From assembly GCA_951799425.1 (NCBI GenBank), contig OX637410.1, positions 1,426,001-1,490,000 on the forward strand: a stretch of DNA of 64,000 nt, in the 5' to 3' direction. Under the pieces are notes generated by a model. It ran no database searches. It saw only the letters and a program-made list of their open reading frames with translations, and had not been told where the DNA came from. This document shows, one piece after another, positions 21,993 through 31,784 of the stretch. This DNA is from Ilex aquifolium. Its lineage: Eukaryota > Streptophyta > Magnoliopsida > Aquifoliales > Aquifoliaceae. Position numbers and translations under genes: made by a program. How positions within the stretch are numbered: position 1 is the first letter of the stretch; the number at the start of each line of letters is the position of its first letter.

Positions 21993-22747
21993 ATGACCAA
22001 AAATAGAAAAGATAAGGAAAATGAACAACAGGGAAGCCCACCCCAGTGCGAGGATAGTCATGATTTTTCCACGAGCCGATAGGCTCCCGAAGTGCCTGGC
22101 CCCTCCACAATGGTGGAGGTTCTACACAAAATGCAAACTTTGCAATAGTAGATGGCTGTAGCAGTGCAGATGATGCAAGCTCAGATGTATTTCCAACCAA
22201 TTGGCTTGTTAAACCCACCAATTTTCTTACCATTGCTCTCGCAATACCCGATGATATCACCTTCGACTTTGCTTGTATCCTTGCCAATGGCGCTGTCAGA
22301 CGATAACGGTACATCATGGAAGTCAAGCCCTCATGGACTAATAGTGCAAAATACCACCAGTAAACCTCTACTACTTCTGCCACAAGCTGTTGCAAATGAT
22401 CCCCTAGCGGCTTTGCAGCAAGCCACCATAAGCAGTCCTTTAGTGCTCTTGCAACAAACCGTTGCAACTGATTCTGTAATGCTCTTGTAACAAGCAGTTG
22501 TAGTTGGCCCTCAAACTGTCACAAATCCTGAGGTGCCCATTGTAGCCAAACTTGCAACCATGACTAGTGCACCTTTACTAAGCCCTGCAGTGGCTCTTGA
22601 ATGTGAACACACTACAACTGGCTACAACTATGGCTACACAGCCTCCCAAAATGGTCCCTCTCACCATCTCTACAACAGTGTCGACAACCACCCAAGTGTT
22701 GGGGCAAACTATTTTTCCTGCTAGCCCTACAACTATGCCTTCAGTAT
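21993..22747 (+). pseudogene. Tat-like gag, N-terminal part
   Basis: ATG at 21993 opens MTKNRKDKENEQQGS, followed by an in-frame stop and a Gln/Ala/Pro-rich segment (for example LAALQQATISSPLVLLQQTV). Such repetitive N-terminal gag regions are common in Tat-lineage gypsy elements. It is interrupted by LTR-H and the capsid part resumes after it. The assignment rests mainly on that continuation. Confidence 0.55.
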
Positions 22748-24299
22748 TGAGTACATAATATTGCATAAATTATATCTCAAATTACTCATTTTAGCTTTTT
22801 TTGTTTAGCATATTTTTCGTTTTAGTTAAGTTTGCATTTTATGTGGAATTCGTGTGTTTGTAAGTAATTTCGGGTTTACACTTATTTGAAGTGTATTGGA
22901 AGGTTTCAAGAAGTCGTGGAAAGGGGTAGCCTTGAACCCGGAGCATCACAACAGGAATTCAAAAAAAGAGCAATTGAACCAGTAGCAATTCTATCGATTC
23001 AACAGTTAGCAGATATAGTTCTACCAGTAATAGATAAAGTTCTACCGGTTTATCTCAGACATAGACTTTTCTACCTCTTTTGAAGTTTGGATAAGCAAAG
23101 GACAATTCTACCGGTTTATCACTTGTTTCTACCAGTTCATTCAAAATAGAGGCTTTGCTACCGGTTCATGCTTATTGATGCTACCGGTTCATCCTGAGTA
23201 GAAACCTTTCTATCAGTTTTCTTTTAGCAGAGTTAAAGTTCAATTAGGAGTCTAGTTTCTCAGACGTTGACCAACCAATATTTTTTAGAGATATTCTCTT
23301 AAGAATTTAGCTGGAATAAAATAGACATAATACAAGAGGGAAAAGGGTCTCTAGGGATTGGCAAAATCTTCCCCCCCCCCCCCCCCCCTCCCCATTTCTT
23401 TAGAAATTGGGATTGGGATTGAGGAGAGAGCTAGCATTGGTTTTTGGATCAAATTTATTCTTGGAATTGTCTTCCTAGGCATCTTCTTTAGAGTTCCTTC
23501 TTCAGTGTTTGATTAAAGTTAGAGCAAAGCACAAGTTCTTCTTAGTTTTACAAGTAGTGTTCAACTTTGACTAACATTTATGATACTTTTAATTTGTTAT
23601 TCTTATAATTGCGTCTAATTCTTATTTTTATTATGGATTTTTTTAATTTAAGTTTGTTTTCAATATAATTCTTCATTTATCTTTGAATTATCATGTCTTC
23701 CATAATTGCTTTTTATTTCACTTTTCTCATAAGTGAGTAGTTTAATTCTGGCATGATTGGATGAGGGATTCTCGTCCGTGAATGGGTAATTTTTACCTAA
23801 CAAGGGTTTTAATATTTAATATTATTTTATTGATTGAAATAACTAATTTTGAAAACATAGTTGACTTATAAGCATCTTTGCTTGGTCGTAGACAATTGAA
23901 TTTGGGAAGGTTAATTCTTAGAGTCCCTGCAATCACCATGATATTAATTCTTTCATGAATTAATTCTATCGTTAAAATATATATAATTCTACATTATGAA
24001 ATTTAGTTGAATATTTTCCATCCAAGTGAGTTTGATTACAATTTTGGATGAGTTACAAAATTTGGTCAAATTTCCTATTTATGGTGAGATGAACTTTGAT
24101 GATTAACCGGTTCGTTTTAATATTGTCTTTTAGTTTTTATCGACCATCACCACTAATTTTAAATCAAAGGGTTTTTATTTTTGTTTAACATTGTCACCAT
24201 TCAAATTTGTCCTAGTTTTCCATATGGAGACGACTTCGGTATTTTTTTGAGTTAATATACAATATATTTTCCTGTGCTTGGAAAGCATTTTAGATTAAC
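22748..24299 (+). mobile_element. LTR-H, probable solo LTR splitting the Tat-like gag
   Basis: TGAGTACATAATATTGCATA at 22748 resembles the NaB LTR start. The segment has no coding potential and separates two parts of one gag. It includes a GGAGACGACTTCGGTAT block near 24226, a motif found near the 3' end of NaB LTRs. The 3' boundary, about 24300, is uncertain and no target duplication could be fixed. It contains an 18-C run at 23371-23388. Confidence 0.55.
22985..23215. repeat. CTACCGGTT-type array, LTR-H
   Basis: The core CTACCGGTT recurs near 23043, 23108, 23158 and 23183, with degenerate CTACCAGT copies near 23020 and 23131. The palindromic centre is ACCGGT. The array lies 240-470 bp from the LTR start, as in the NaB and AthC LTRs. 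Confidence 0.75.
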
Positions 24300-25040
24300 C
24301 ACTTTAAGGGACAAGCATTCAACATTTTCAATCCCCGCCGCCACCCCTCATTTCCACCGGCAAGCGCCTGGGCTCCATACCCTACCAACACAGAATTGCC
24401 AATGCCTAGTGCTGGATAAGTCACGCTAGCCCTGGTCCAAGCTCTATTGGATAGACGAAAAGAGCCCATGCTAACAACCATGGACGTAAGGTCCAAGTTT
24501 ATCCCAACTGTGCAGCAAACCATGTACCCTATGGGGTACTCACTAGCAAAGTTTGAAAAGTTTGATGGAAAAAATGGCAATCCACAGGAACACCTTACTC
24601 GCTATCTTGAAAGCCTCGACCACTATGTGCTACACGAGCTCCTTTGGATGAGCGAATTTTCCAAGTCCCTCAAGGACAAGGCCTTCACCTAGTATGCCAA
24701 CCTTTCAGCAAAATCTGTGTGAGACTAGGACGAACTAGTCTCTCAATTCTATATCATGTTCTTCCATTCTGAATAGCGTACAACAGTGCAATCCCTGACA
24801 AAGATCACCCAAGATGACGGAGAGACCCTGATGGCATACATTTATAAGTTCCTGACAAAGCCATTCAGTGCCAGGAAAATGTCACCGAAGAGGCCCTTGT
24901 CCAAATTTGCATCGACTGCATGCACAACAAGTATAAGGCCTACATGGTTAAAAATAACTTCAAGACATTCACTAAGCTTTGTGAGTCTGCCTAGAGACTC
25001 TCAGAGGTGATTCAACCTTTCATTATAGAGAGGTCATGAA
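24300..25040 (+). pseudogene. Tat-like gag, capsid part
   Basis: The capsid reads MYPMGYSLAKFEKFDGKNGN, then PQEHLTRYLESLDHYVLHEL, MSEFSKSLKDKAFT, LVSQFYIMFF and TKITQDDGETLMAYIYKF. This is the Retrotrans_gag fold as seen in Tat-lineage plant gypsy elements (Y-P-KF--FDG-GNP-EHL, EF-KSL-D-A). Stops at 24691 and nearby and a frameshift near 24890 disable it. No pol follows: a reversed LTR starts near 25154. Confidence 0.8.
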
Positions 25041-25534
25041 AGGAGGAAAAATGGGCTATAAAAGGGGTTCTGAGGGTCGCTCGAGACTAAAGTGCATCAA
25101 AAAGACTTCCTCGACAAAAATATTTTATCTATAGGAGTTGATTCGACACTTTTTGTGATCTGAATTATATTAATTATACACTCAAGTGTAAGTGGTCAAA
25201 TTGTAGTTTTCTCGGTTTTAAGTCCAAGTATCGATCCCATGAAGAGTTTTAGTAATTTAGAATTTAAAATAAAAATAAAATAAAAAGAACATTAAAGTTG
25301 TTGTTTAAAGCAGTGTAACAGTTGATAGCTTGTGATGTGAGCTTAGATTGATAACTAGTTTACTTGAAATGAAATGCGTAGATAAGCTTGTAAATGACAA
25401 TAATATAAAAGATACCCTTCAGTTTAAGGATCCCATATGCTTTATATCGGTTAAATACTGGAAATTCTACCTTACAAAAATTAACTTCCATTTTACTGGC
25501 AAGTCAATCGGTAGGTCTTATGTATATAAACTAT

Positions 25535-26110
25535 CACACAACAACTTCTTAGGTTAGCTGGTGATATTAAGTCATAACTCAGCAACGTCTTAGGTTAGCT
25601 GGTTATATGCATGACAAGTGACTAATCCAAGCAAACCAGAAGGACAAGTCATTCATGAGGAATACTTGAATTATTCAATGTCTTGTGATAGTAAGTGCGT
25701 ATATAAATAAACCATAACTCAGCAACTTCTTAGGTTAACTGGTGGTAATAGTCATAACACAGCAACTTCTTAGGTTAGCTGGTTATAGATGTGCCAATTG
25801 ACTAATTCGAGTGAACTAGAAGGACAAGCCATTCATGAGGAATACTTGAATTACCCAATTGGTCATCTGTGATACATATACCAGTTAAACATCCTCAGCG
25901 TTCCGGTGGAGGACAAGCCATACCGGTAGGAACATTGTGGTTGTTAGACTGGCATTATAGTTATATATAGTAATTAAACAACCCTAATAACCCAGAAGGA
26001 CAAGCCATTCCTGAGGATCATTTAGGTTTTGTACCATGCATCAGTAGAACATCCTCAGCGTTCCGGTGGAGGACTAGCCATATCGGTAGGAACACCGTGG
26101 TTGTTTAACT
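25535..26110. repeat. Imperfect direct repeats in AthD LTR
   Basis: Two interleaved motifs recur. CAACTTCTTAGGTTAGCTGG-like blocks occur near 25541, 25581, 25720 and 25763. AGGACAAGCCATTCATGAGG-like blocks occur near 25641, 25821 and 25990, and ACATCCTCAGCGTTCCGGTG near 25889 and 26048. They lie in the 3' part of the minus-strand LTR, so downstream of its TATA box. Confidence 0.75.
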
Positions 26111-26681
26111 GGCAGGTCTATGATGCACCGATGACATAGTTCCAGGCACAGCACTGAAACTACGTACATCGTTGTATCATGCATGAAGCGTATAATACAT
26201 ATATAGATAAATATAAAACATCAGCATTTCCATAATCTAACTGATAATATACATATGTTCACCCTTCACCGAAGGGTATAAACGACTACTCACGCCCCGT
26301 TGCTACTAACAAGCAAGGAGTGCGGGTATTCGTCATTGCAACTGAAATGAAAGCACAAACTGTAAAACTTCTTTCACAAGGAACACTTGAAACACAACCA
26401 CTCTTATTATTAATTAAAACAACAAAGTGGCGGTAGTTCAACTATCCGAATAGAAAGACTAAACAGAAATGTAGAAATACAGAATATTGGTGAAGAACGG
26501 ACCGGCTATGACTTTCTCTTTCAATCTTTCTTTCTTTCTCTCTTTTTCTCTCTTTTTTCCTTCCCTTAGATGTCTTTCTTTTGCTCTTGGAGTGGCCGGC
26601 CATGAAGTGAAGGGGGAGGGGGCTATTTATAGACAAAATAAAGCTTGAGGTGGAAAGATAAGTGCTAGACACCGAGCCTGG

Positions 26682-26704
26682 CCGGCCGGTACCATCCGGA
26701 TGGT
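26682..26704. repeat. Palindromes CCGGCCGG and ACCATCCGGATGGT, AthD LTR
   Basis: CCGGCCGG (26682-26689) is followed directly by the perfect 14-bp palindrome ACCATCCGGATGGT (26691-26704). They lie about 50 bp upstream of the minus-strand TATA box. Both have CpG at or near the dyad. Confidence 0.85.
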
Positions 26705-27006
26705 AAATCCTTACAGCTGCTTCCACGTGTCTTATTCTTGATGTTCCAAGTGCCATTTTCTAGAGCTGACATGTGTCTTGTGCTAGCCTTTTCCTTGGAT
26801 CTTTTGCATTTTAGTCCTTCGTTGTTTCAAGCTTTGCAAGATTGCCTCATATTCTCTGGTATTTCTGCATTTAACCCTAAAATTTAAACATAAAGTATTT
26901 AAAACTTTAATTTAAGCACAATCCCTAATTCATAATGTTTAATTGTTTTATCTTACAAAGTTAATTACTTAATCATTTTTGATTACACACTAATTAGGGT
27001 TAATCA

Positions 27007-28752
27007 CACCCCCAACTTAAACTTTACTAGTCCCTTAGTAAACACAAACTATAGAAATTATTTCACAAAATAAAAATAACATAACAGAGGTAAAATCATT
27101 TTCGTAGATTTTTTTCACGATTGTATTTAGCATATGCAACAAGCTGTTAAACCCCTAGGTGATCCCTAGTGGACGAGTTTTGTCTCGTGAAGGTTTTCAA
27201 TGAAGCTGCCTACGAACTTCAGTAGTTATGAGTTTATAACTCATTTTTCACAACTAAAATTAAATCAGTATTCCTGTGCATTGTTACAATACTTCCCTTT
27301 TTCTGATCACTATAAGAGTAACACACGTTAGTTGTAATATTATCTATATATTTTTATAAAAATTTGTGTATGTGTGCTGATTTTATAACAGAAATTAAGA
27401 AATATTACCATCTTTCATGGTAGTCTTGATGTCAATCCTTTCCTGTAATACACTCAGCAAAGAATACGCATACGTTATAGTGACTATTCTCTCAATTGTT
27501 ACATGTGATTAGGAATATTGTTAACAAAGCAAATAATATCACATGTAGTATATCTGAAGAACGGGTATTTGAATAAAATTGAAATTTGACATAATCTCAT
27601 GACTGGATATCAACATTATATTAGACATATTATCAACATTCTCCTGTTATGAATAGATAGATAGGATTAATATAGATACATAATTTCTGGAATCAAAAAG
27701 GACTTTCTTTGGGTTCTAATGTGGCCATTGGTTTAGGGTTTAAGAAATGACGTCTATGGGATTCAAAGGCTATCCTTTCTTTGTATTGTGGCATACCTCT
27801 TCTTAGCTTTCTAAGACTTTACATATTTATCTTTTTTATTTTTCCATTTTTCACTTTCTTGGATATTTTCTTTCTGTTTTTTCTTTTCTTTGAATAGCCA
27901 ATACTCTTTTCTTTTTCTTTTCACTGTTTTGCTTCCTTCTCCTTTTGTTTTCCTGTATCATACTGATTTAAAAGAGGATGCAAGAAAATTAGATAGCAAA
28001 AGGTAGGTTTAATCTATTTTCATGTGGTTCGGGTATTTTTCGGGTTTCATGAAAATAATTTATACTCTTTTAGGCTCAATCATGGTTGACTAAGGATATA
28101 ATTTTGTAAAAGAAATGGTCAAAGCTCAAAGATAATGAAAAATGGCCTAAGATCATTTCCCAGAAATTATTTATTTGTATTAATCCCATATAAAAGAATT
28201 TCAAGGATAATGCTAATAATATATTCTAACAAATGCTAATCAAGACAAAATTAATGAAATTATTGAAAGAAAGTTTACCGTAGAATTGAAGATGTTTATT
28301 TGAGTAGATGTAGAATATCTCTCCAAGGAAGATTGACTCAAATTCTTCAATTGGTTATACATCTCCACTAAATATGTAAAGAGTGTAATATTTCACGAGG
28401 TTTCTGAAATAAAGAAATCTATTCGTGCTGTAACAGAATAAGTTCAAACAAAAATATTAAGATAATATACAACTAAAATATGAAAATCCCACGTGATCAG
28501 ATTAAGGTTATTTTCACAAAGCATAGGAATATTAACTTAATTCAACTGTAAATCATATGAAATAATCCTCCTAACGGAATTAATCCTGAATTCCATTTTA
28601 ATTATCAAAAACTAGTTAAGCACACAGAAGTTCAAAACAAACAGCATGGTTGAAACCTAAAGTAACTTAAAATTTAAGTGCATAAAGTAAAAGTGCATAA
28701 TGTAAAAGATGAGTGAAAGAAAGCAAATTATTTTGTAGAATCTCCAGTCTGT
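27007..28752 (-). mobile_element. AthD 3' non-coding internal region, reversed
   Basis: Between the end of the env-like ORF and the LTR lies about 1.7 kb of AT-rich sequence without ORFs. Read on the minus strand, near 27700-27870 it aligns with AthC 49720-49910 (blocks AAGTGAAAAATG, ACAATAC, GACGTC). It contains the three-hairpin element near its LTR end. Confidence 0.65.
27118..27225 (-). ncRNA. Three-hairpin 3' element, AthD
   Basis: On the minus strand it reads ACGAG-loop-CTCGT, then CTAGG-GATCA-CCTAG, then TTGCAT...ATACAA. A core of about 50 nt is identical to NaB copy 2 (31622-31672). It sits about 110-220 nt upstream of the 3' LTR. The assignment as a structured element is my inference from conservation in five elements. 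Confidence 0.6.
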
Positions 28753-28930
28753 TTAGGAAGTAGAAGGTTCTCTTCCAAAACATTCTCTAAAGAACTGTAC
28801 TTGATTCTGCTCATATTCCTCCATGCATCTATTGATCTGAGTAATATTGGTCTCCATCTCTAGTAAGATTTGTCTATCAGTTATGTCGTCCATTGGTATG
28901 TATGGTTGATTTTCTTGTGGTGTCAGTGGT
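28753..28930 (-). pseudogene. AthD env-like ORF, C-terminal end
   Basis: An open frame of about 60 residues on the minus strand reads MDDITDRQILLEMETNITQI, then NRCMEEYEQNQVQFF, and stops at 28753. Its position (3' of pol, before the 3' non-coding region) and charged helical character match the tail of Athila 3' ORFs. It is cut at 28930 by the junction with NaB copy 2. Confidence 0.55.
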
Positions 28931-28945
28931 AAAAAACATTAAGCA

Positions 28946-28963
28946 TTTTTGGCATCGTTGCCG
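28946..28963 (+). other. Primer binding site (tRNA-Asp type), NaB copy 2
   Basis: TTGGCATCGTTGCCGGGG matches the tRNA-Asp primer site TGGCGCCGTTGCCGGGGA with a GC-to-AT change in the middle. It is preceded by AAGCATTT as in NaB copy 1. Confidence 0.8.
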
Positions 28964-29088
28964 GGGAAGGTTAAGCATCGAGTTCGAAGGTGATTTTGGA
29001 CGGCATAGGTAAGTCTCATGAATTTCATCAAGGGCCAAGGTATGTCGTCTCATTTGTAAATAGTTGGTTTTAGTTTGTGTTTTGTGTT

Positions 29089-29908
29089 ATGTTTCCTAAT
29101 TTTTATGATAATGTGTTAAATGCCCCAAATTTTGAAAATGTGTGTGAGATTTGTGATGAGTATGGGCACATCACTAGTGAGTGCCCATTAAATTATACGG
29201 TTCAAGACTTTGCATGCGAATGTTCAAATTCAATATTGGCCTCCGAAAACTTTTACCCCGACCATTATGTTGCAAAGAGTTATTTGAGTTATGGTTGGGA
29301 GAATGAACCTTATAATTTTTCATCCGATCTCACACCACCAAATGAATTTTGCCACTATCCAACATATGAGGACTCAACTGAACAAGAATTGGAAAATACT
29401 ATTTGCGAGTTTATGCTATACCAAATGGAATTCAATGCCCAAGTAACCCATGACCTTAATGCATTGACTAATGCTGTAATTACTATGCTTGAAGAACAAC
29501 ATCTTGAGCATAGTCAATGTATTGAGGATGATCATCCCAATAGAATGCATATTGATGCTGAGTCTCCCACCATTGTAGATTGTGAAAATTTTAATGAAAA
29601 TATTATCTCACATGAGGCTAATGAGCCCAAGGTCATTTTGCCATCAAAGAGTGGTGTTGAGGTTCACAATTTTCAACTTGGGGAGGGCATTGAAATGGAG
29701 TTAAGCGTAGAAAATTTTAGATAGAAATTTTATACTCCATTGTTGGAATTACATAAACTTGCCTACACCTCTGTTTGGTTGAGATTTTTGAATCATTATC
29801 CTTTGTATTGTTGGATAGATTGATTAGGAAAGGCATTTGCACACCAAAAAAATTTTAAAATCAAAAAAATCAATAGACGTAAGCTTATGTCCGAATTGAA
29901 GCCGGATT
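29089..29908 (+). pseudogene. NaB copy 2 zinc-knuckle (Gag-derived) ORF, two stops
   Basis: This is the paralogue of the intact NaB copy 3 ORF (43646-44539). It has one CX2CX4HX4C knuckle (CEICDEYGHITSEC), then FACECSNSILASENFYPDHY, FCHYPTYEDSTEQELENTIC and KVILPSKSGVEVHNFQLGEG. In-frame TAG at 29722 and TGA near 29821 interrupt the last third, which otherwise stays alignable to the end (KIKKINRRKLMSELKPD). It has no capsid or pol. Confidence 0.8.
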
Positions 29909-31605
29909 GACATGAGTCCTTTTTGTTTTGTTTTCATGTACAAAGTAGTTAGATTCTTTTATTGCTATTTTCATGATGTTGTAGTGTAGATTTTAGCATG
30001 AAAAAAAAAAGAAAAGAAAAGAAAAGAAAAGGGAGTATCTTATTTCCCATATTACTTTCATTTTTCTCATTGCATGATTCCTTGTGCATTGAGGACAATG
30101 CATGGTTCAAGTTGGGGGGTAAGGTGCACCATTTACATTTTCCACCACTTTTTGTATAGAATAATGGGAAATGTGAAAATTTTGAAAATTTTGGACAATT
30201 TTTGGTGAAAAATATCTAATATTGAACTATATTCTCCTATCCTAATGGTTATGGGATTTGTGATCTTCATTTTGAACTTTGAATACATAAGCACATCATA
30301 GAATTTTATCCTATGCCGGAGTATCACATATGTGTTTTCTTTCGAACTCAACCATAGTGCACCTTGAATGTGTAATTTCAGAAATTTACGGATTGGATCC
30401 ACGTTTTAGAGTTTGACATGCATAGTGGAGATGAAATAAGTACCCGTGAGCTTTAGTGTCAATCATTGTTGGAAGGAACTTACATTTACTCGAGGAACAA
30501 TTTTTCAAATTTGTTCAATAATCTCATTATTTTTGTTTTGGTTAGGTGCATTTGAGTAGTTGATTGAATTTGTCTTGAAATGCATAATGCTCGTCCATGC
30601 TTATCTAGAAATGATCTTAGGACGTCCTTGATTTACTTTGAGCCTTAGCCATTTTCTTGGAAAATTTTATCCCTAGTGCCATGATTGAGCCTTAAATGAA
30701 ATTTTCATTTCCATGCCACACAATTTACCAAGCTAGTGCAAAATGATTACAATTACCACACCTTGGTTGTTCTGGGACTGACTGTGATTAATCATGAAGA
30801 AAGGGAAATGTGGTGAGGAAACCCAAAAAAGGGATGAATGATGTGGAATTCAAATGTGAATGGGAAAATAATGAAAAGTCCAAGAAAAATGAGAGAAAAA
30901 AAAAAGGAAAATGTTAAGGAAAAAAAGAAAAAGAAACAAAGAGTGCGGTGATGGTGTTAGACTGAAAATCCCATGAAAAATGAGATGTTTTTGAAATAAA
31001 AGTCTTTCACTCGGAAAAACCCTATTTTTTATCCTATATCCTTCATTTCATTTGCCTCAATATCACCCCAAGGCCCCATTATAACCCTTGAAAGTCCTAA
31101 ATGATCTAGAGAAGCATGGGGAAAGCATACTTTTAAAGAACAAGAAGGTTGATTTTGCTATCTAATGCCCTAGCATTCCTTTCATGAGATTATGCCAAGG
31201 TTGTTACATTTTTATGCATGTACTTCATTTTTGGATTATATGTGAGCATAATTCATTTTGTGCACAAGATTCTATCTCACATATGCACATGGAGAGCATG
31301 CTCGGATAATCATTGAGTTATTCATTTTTTAGAGAAACCCTTGGTGAGTTTTGCATCAAAGCTGAATTTTGATAGCTAAGTGAATGTGGATTCTGTTGAA
31401 TAAATGCTTAAATTACATATTCATTTCACACACACACGAGTTTTGATAGGAAATGTGTAGGTGGATACTCGAGAATAGCATTTAAGGTTATGATGTGATT
31501 CATGTGTGATTAGTTCGGGTGCATTGGACAAGCTATTTTTGACATCCCAATGCTAGTTAGGATACGGGCATATGTTTCAAATGTTGAATATTAGGAAAAG
31601 AATTT
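29909..31605 (+). other. NaB copy 2 non-coding internal region
   Basis: No ORF is supported. Landmarks are GAAAA repeats near 30010-30030, the Athila-type post-pol motif GAGGACAATGCATGG with TTGGGGGGT near 30090-30120, and AG-rich tracts near 30895-30945. About 90% of the visible blocks recur in NaB copy 3 (44540-45950), for example TGATTGAGCC and ACCCCAAGGCC. Parts also align with AthC 49420-50000. Confidence 0.7.
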
Positions 31606-31712
31606 TGTAGGTACCTTTACTGGAAACCTTCACGAGACAAAACTCGTCCACTAGGGATCACCTAGGGGTTTAAAGGTTTGTTGCATATGCTAAATGCAAT
31701 AGCGAAATTAGA
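31606..31712 (+). ncRNA. Three-hairpin 3' element, NaB copy 2
   Basis: ACGAG-ACAAAA-CTCGT, CTAGG-GATCA-CCTAG and TTGCAT-ATGCTAA-ATGCAA are all perfectly complementary. The element ends about 75-85 nt upstream of the 3' LTR. It is the most regular of the five copies. Confidence 0.65.
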
Positions 31713-31784
31713 ATAGGTTTATGTTTGTTTGCTTATTTTTTACATTTAGTTGCTTGGGAATCGCAAAGCTTAAGTTGGGGGGTG

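Larger units (their letters stand above)
25154..27006 (-). mobile_element. AthD 3' LTR, reversed
   Basis: Read on the minus strand it starts TGATTAACCCTAATTAGTG at 27006, directly after the polypurine tract AGTTTAAGTTGGGGGTG. It ends GATCACA at 25154, after a CACTTGAGTGTATAATTAA block that matches the LTR ends of AthC and AthF. TATA box CTATAAATAG is near 26638 on the minus strand. Alternating AGCAACTTCTTAGGTTAGCTGG-like blocks repeat near 25560-25780. Confidence 0.82.

Noticed and set aside
22152-22490. Gln/Ala/Leu-rich open frame as a host activator-like protein
   Set aside because: It continues across LTR-H into a Tat-like capsid, so it is better explained as gag N-terminus.
29077-29088. 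Upstream in-frame start for the NaB zinc-knuckle ORF (also 43634)
   Set aside because: The codon is GTG, not ATG. The first ATG lies 12 bp downstream in both copies.
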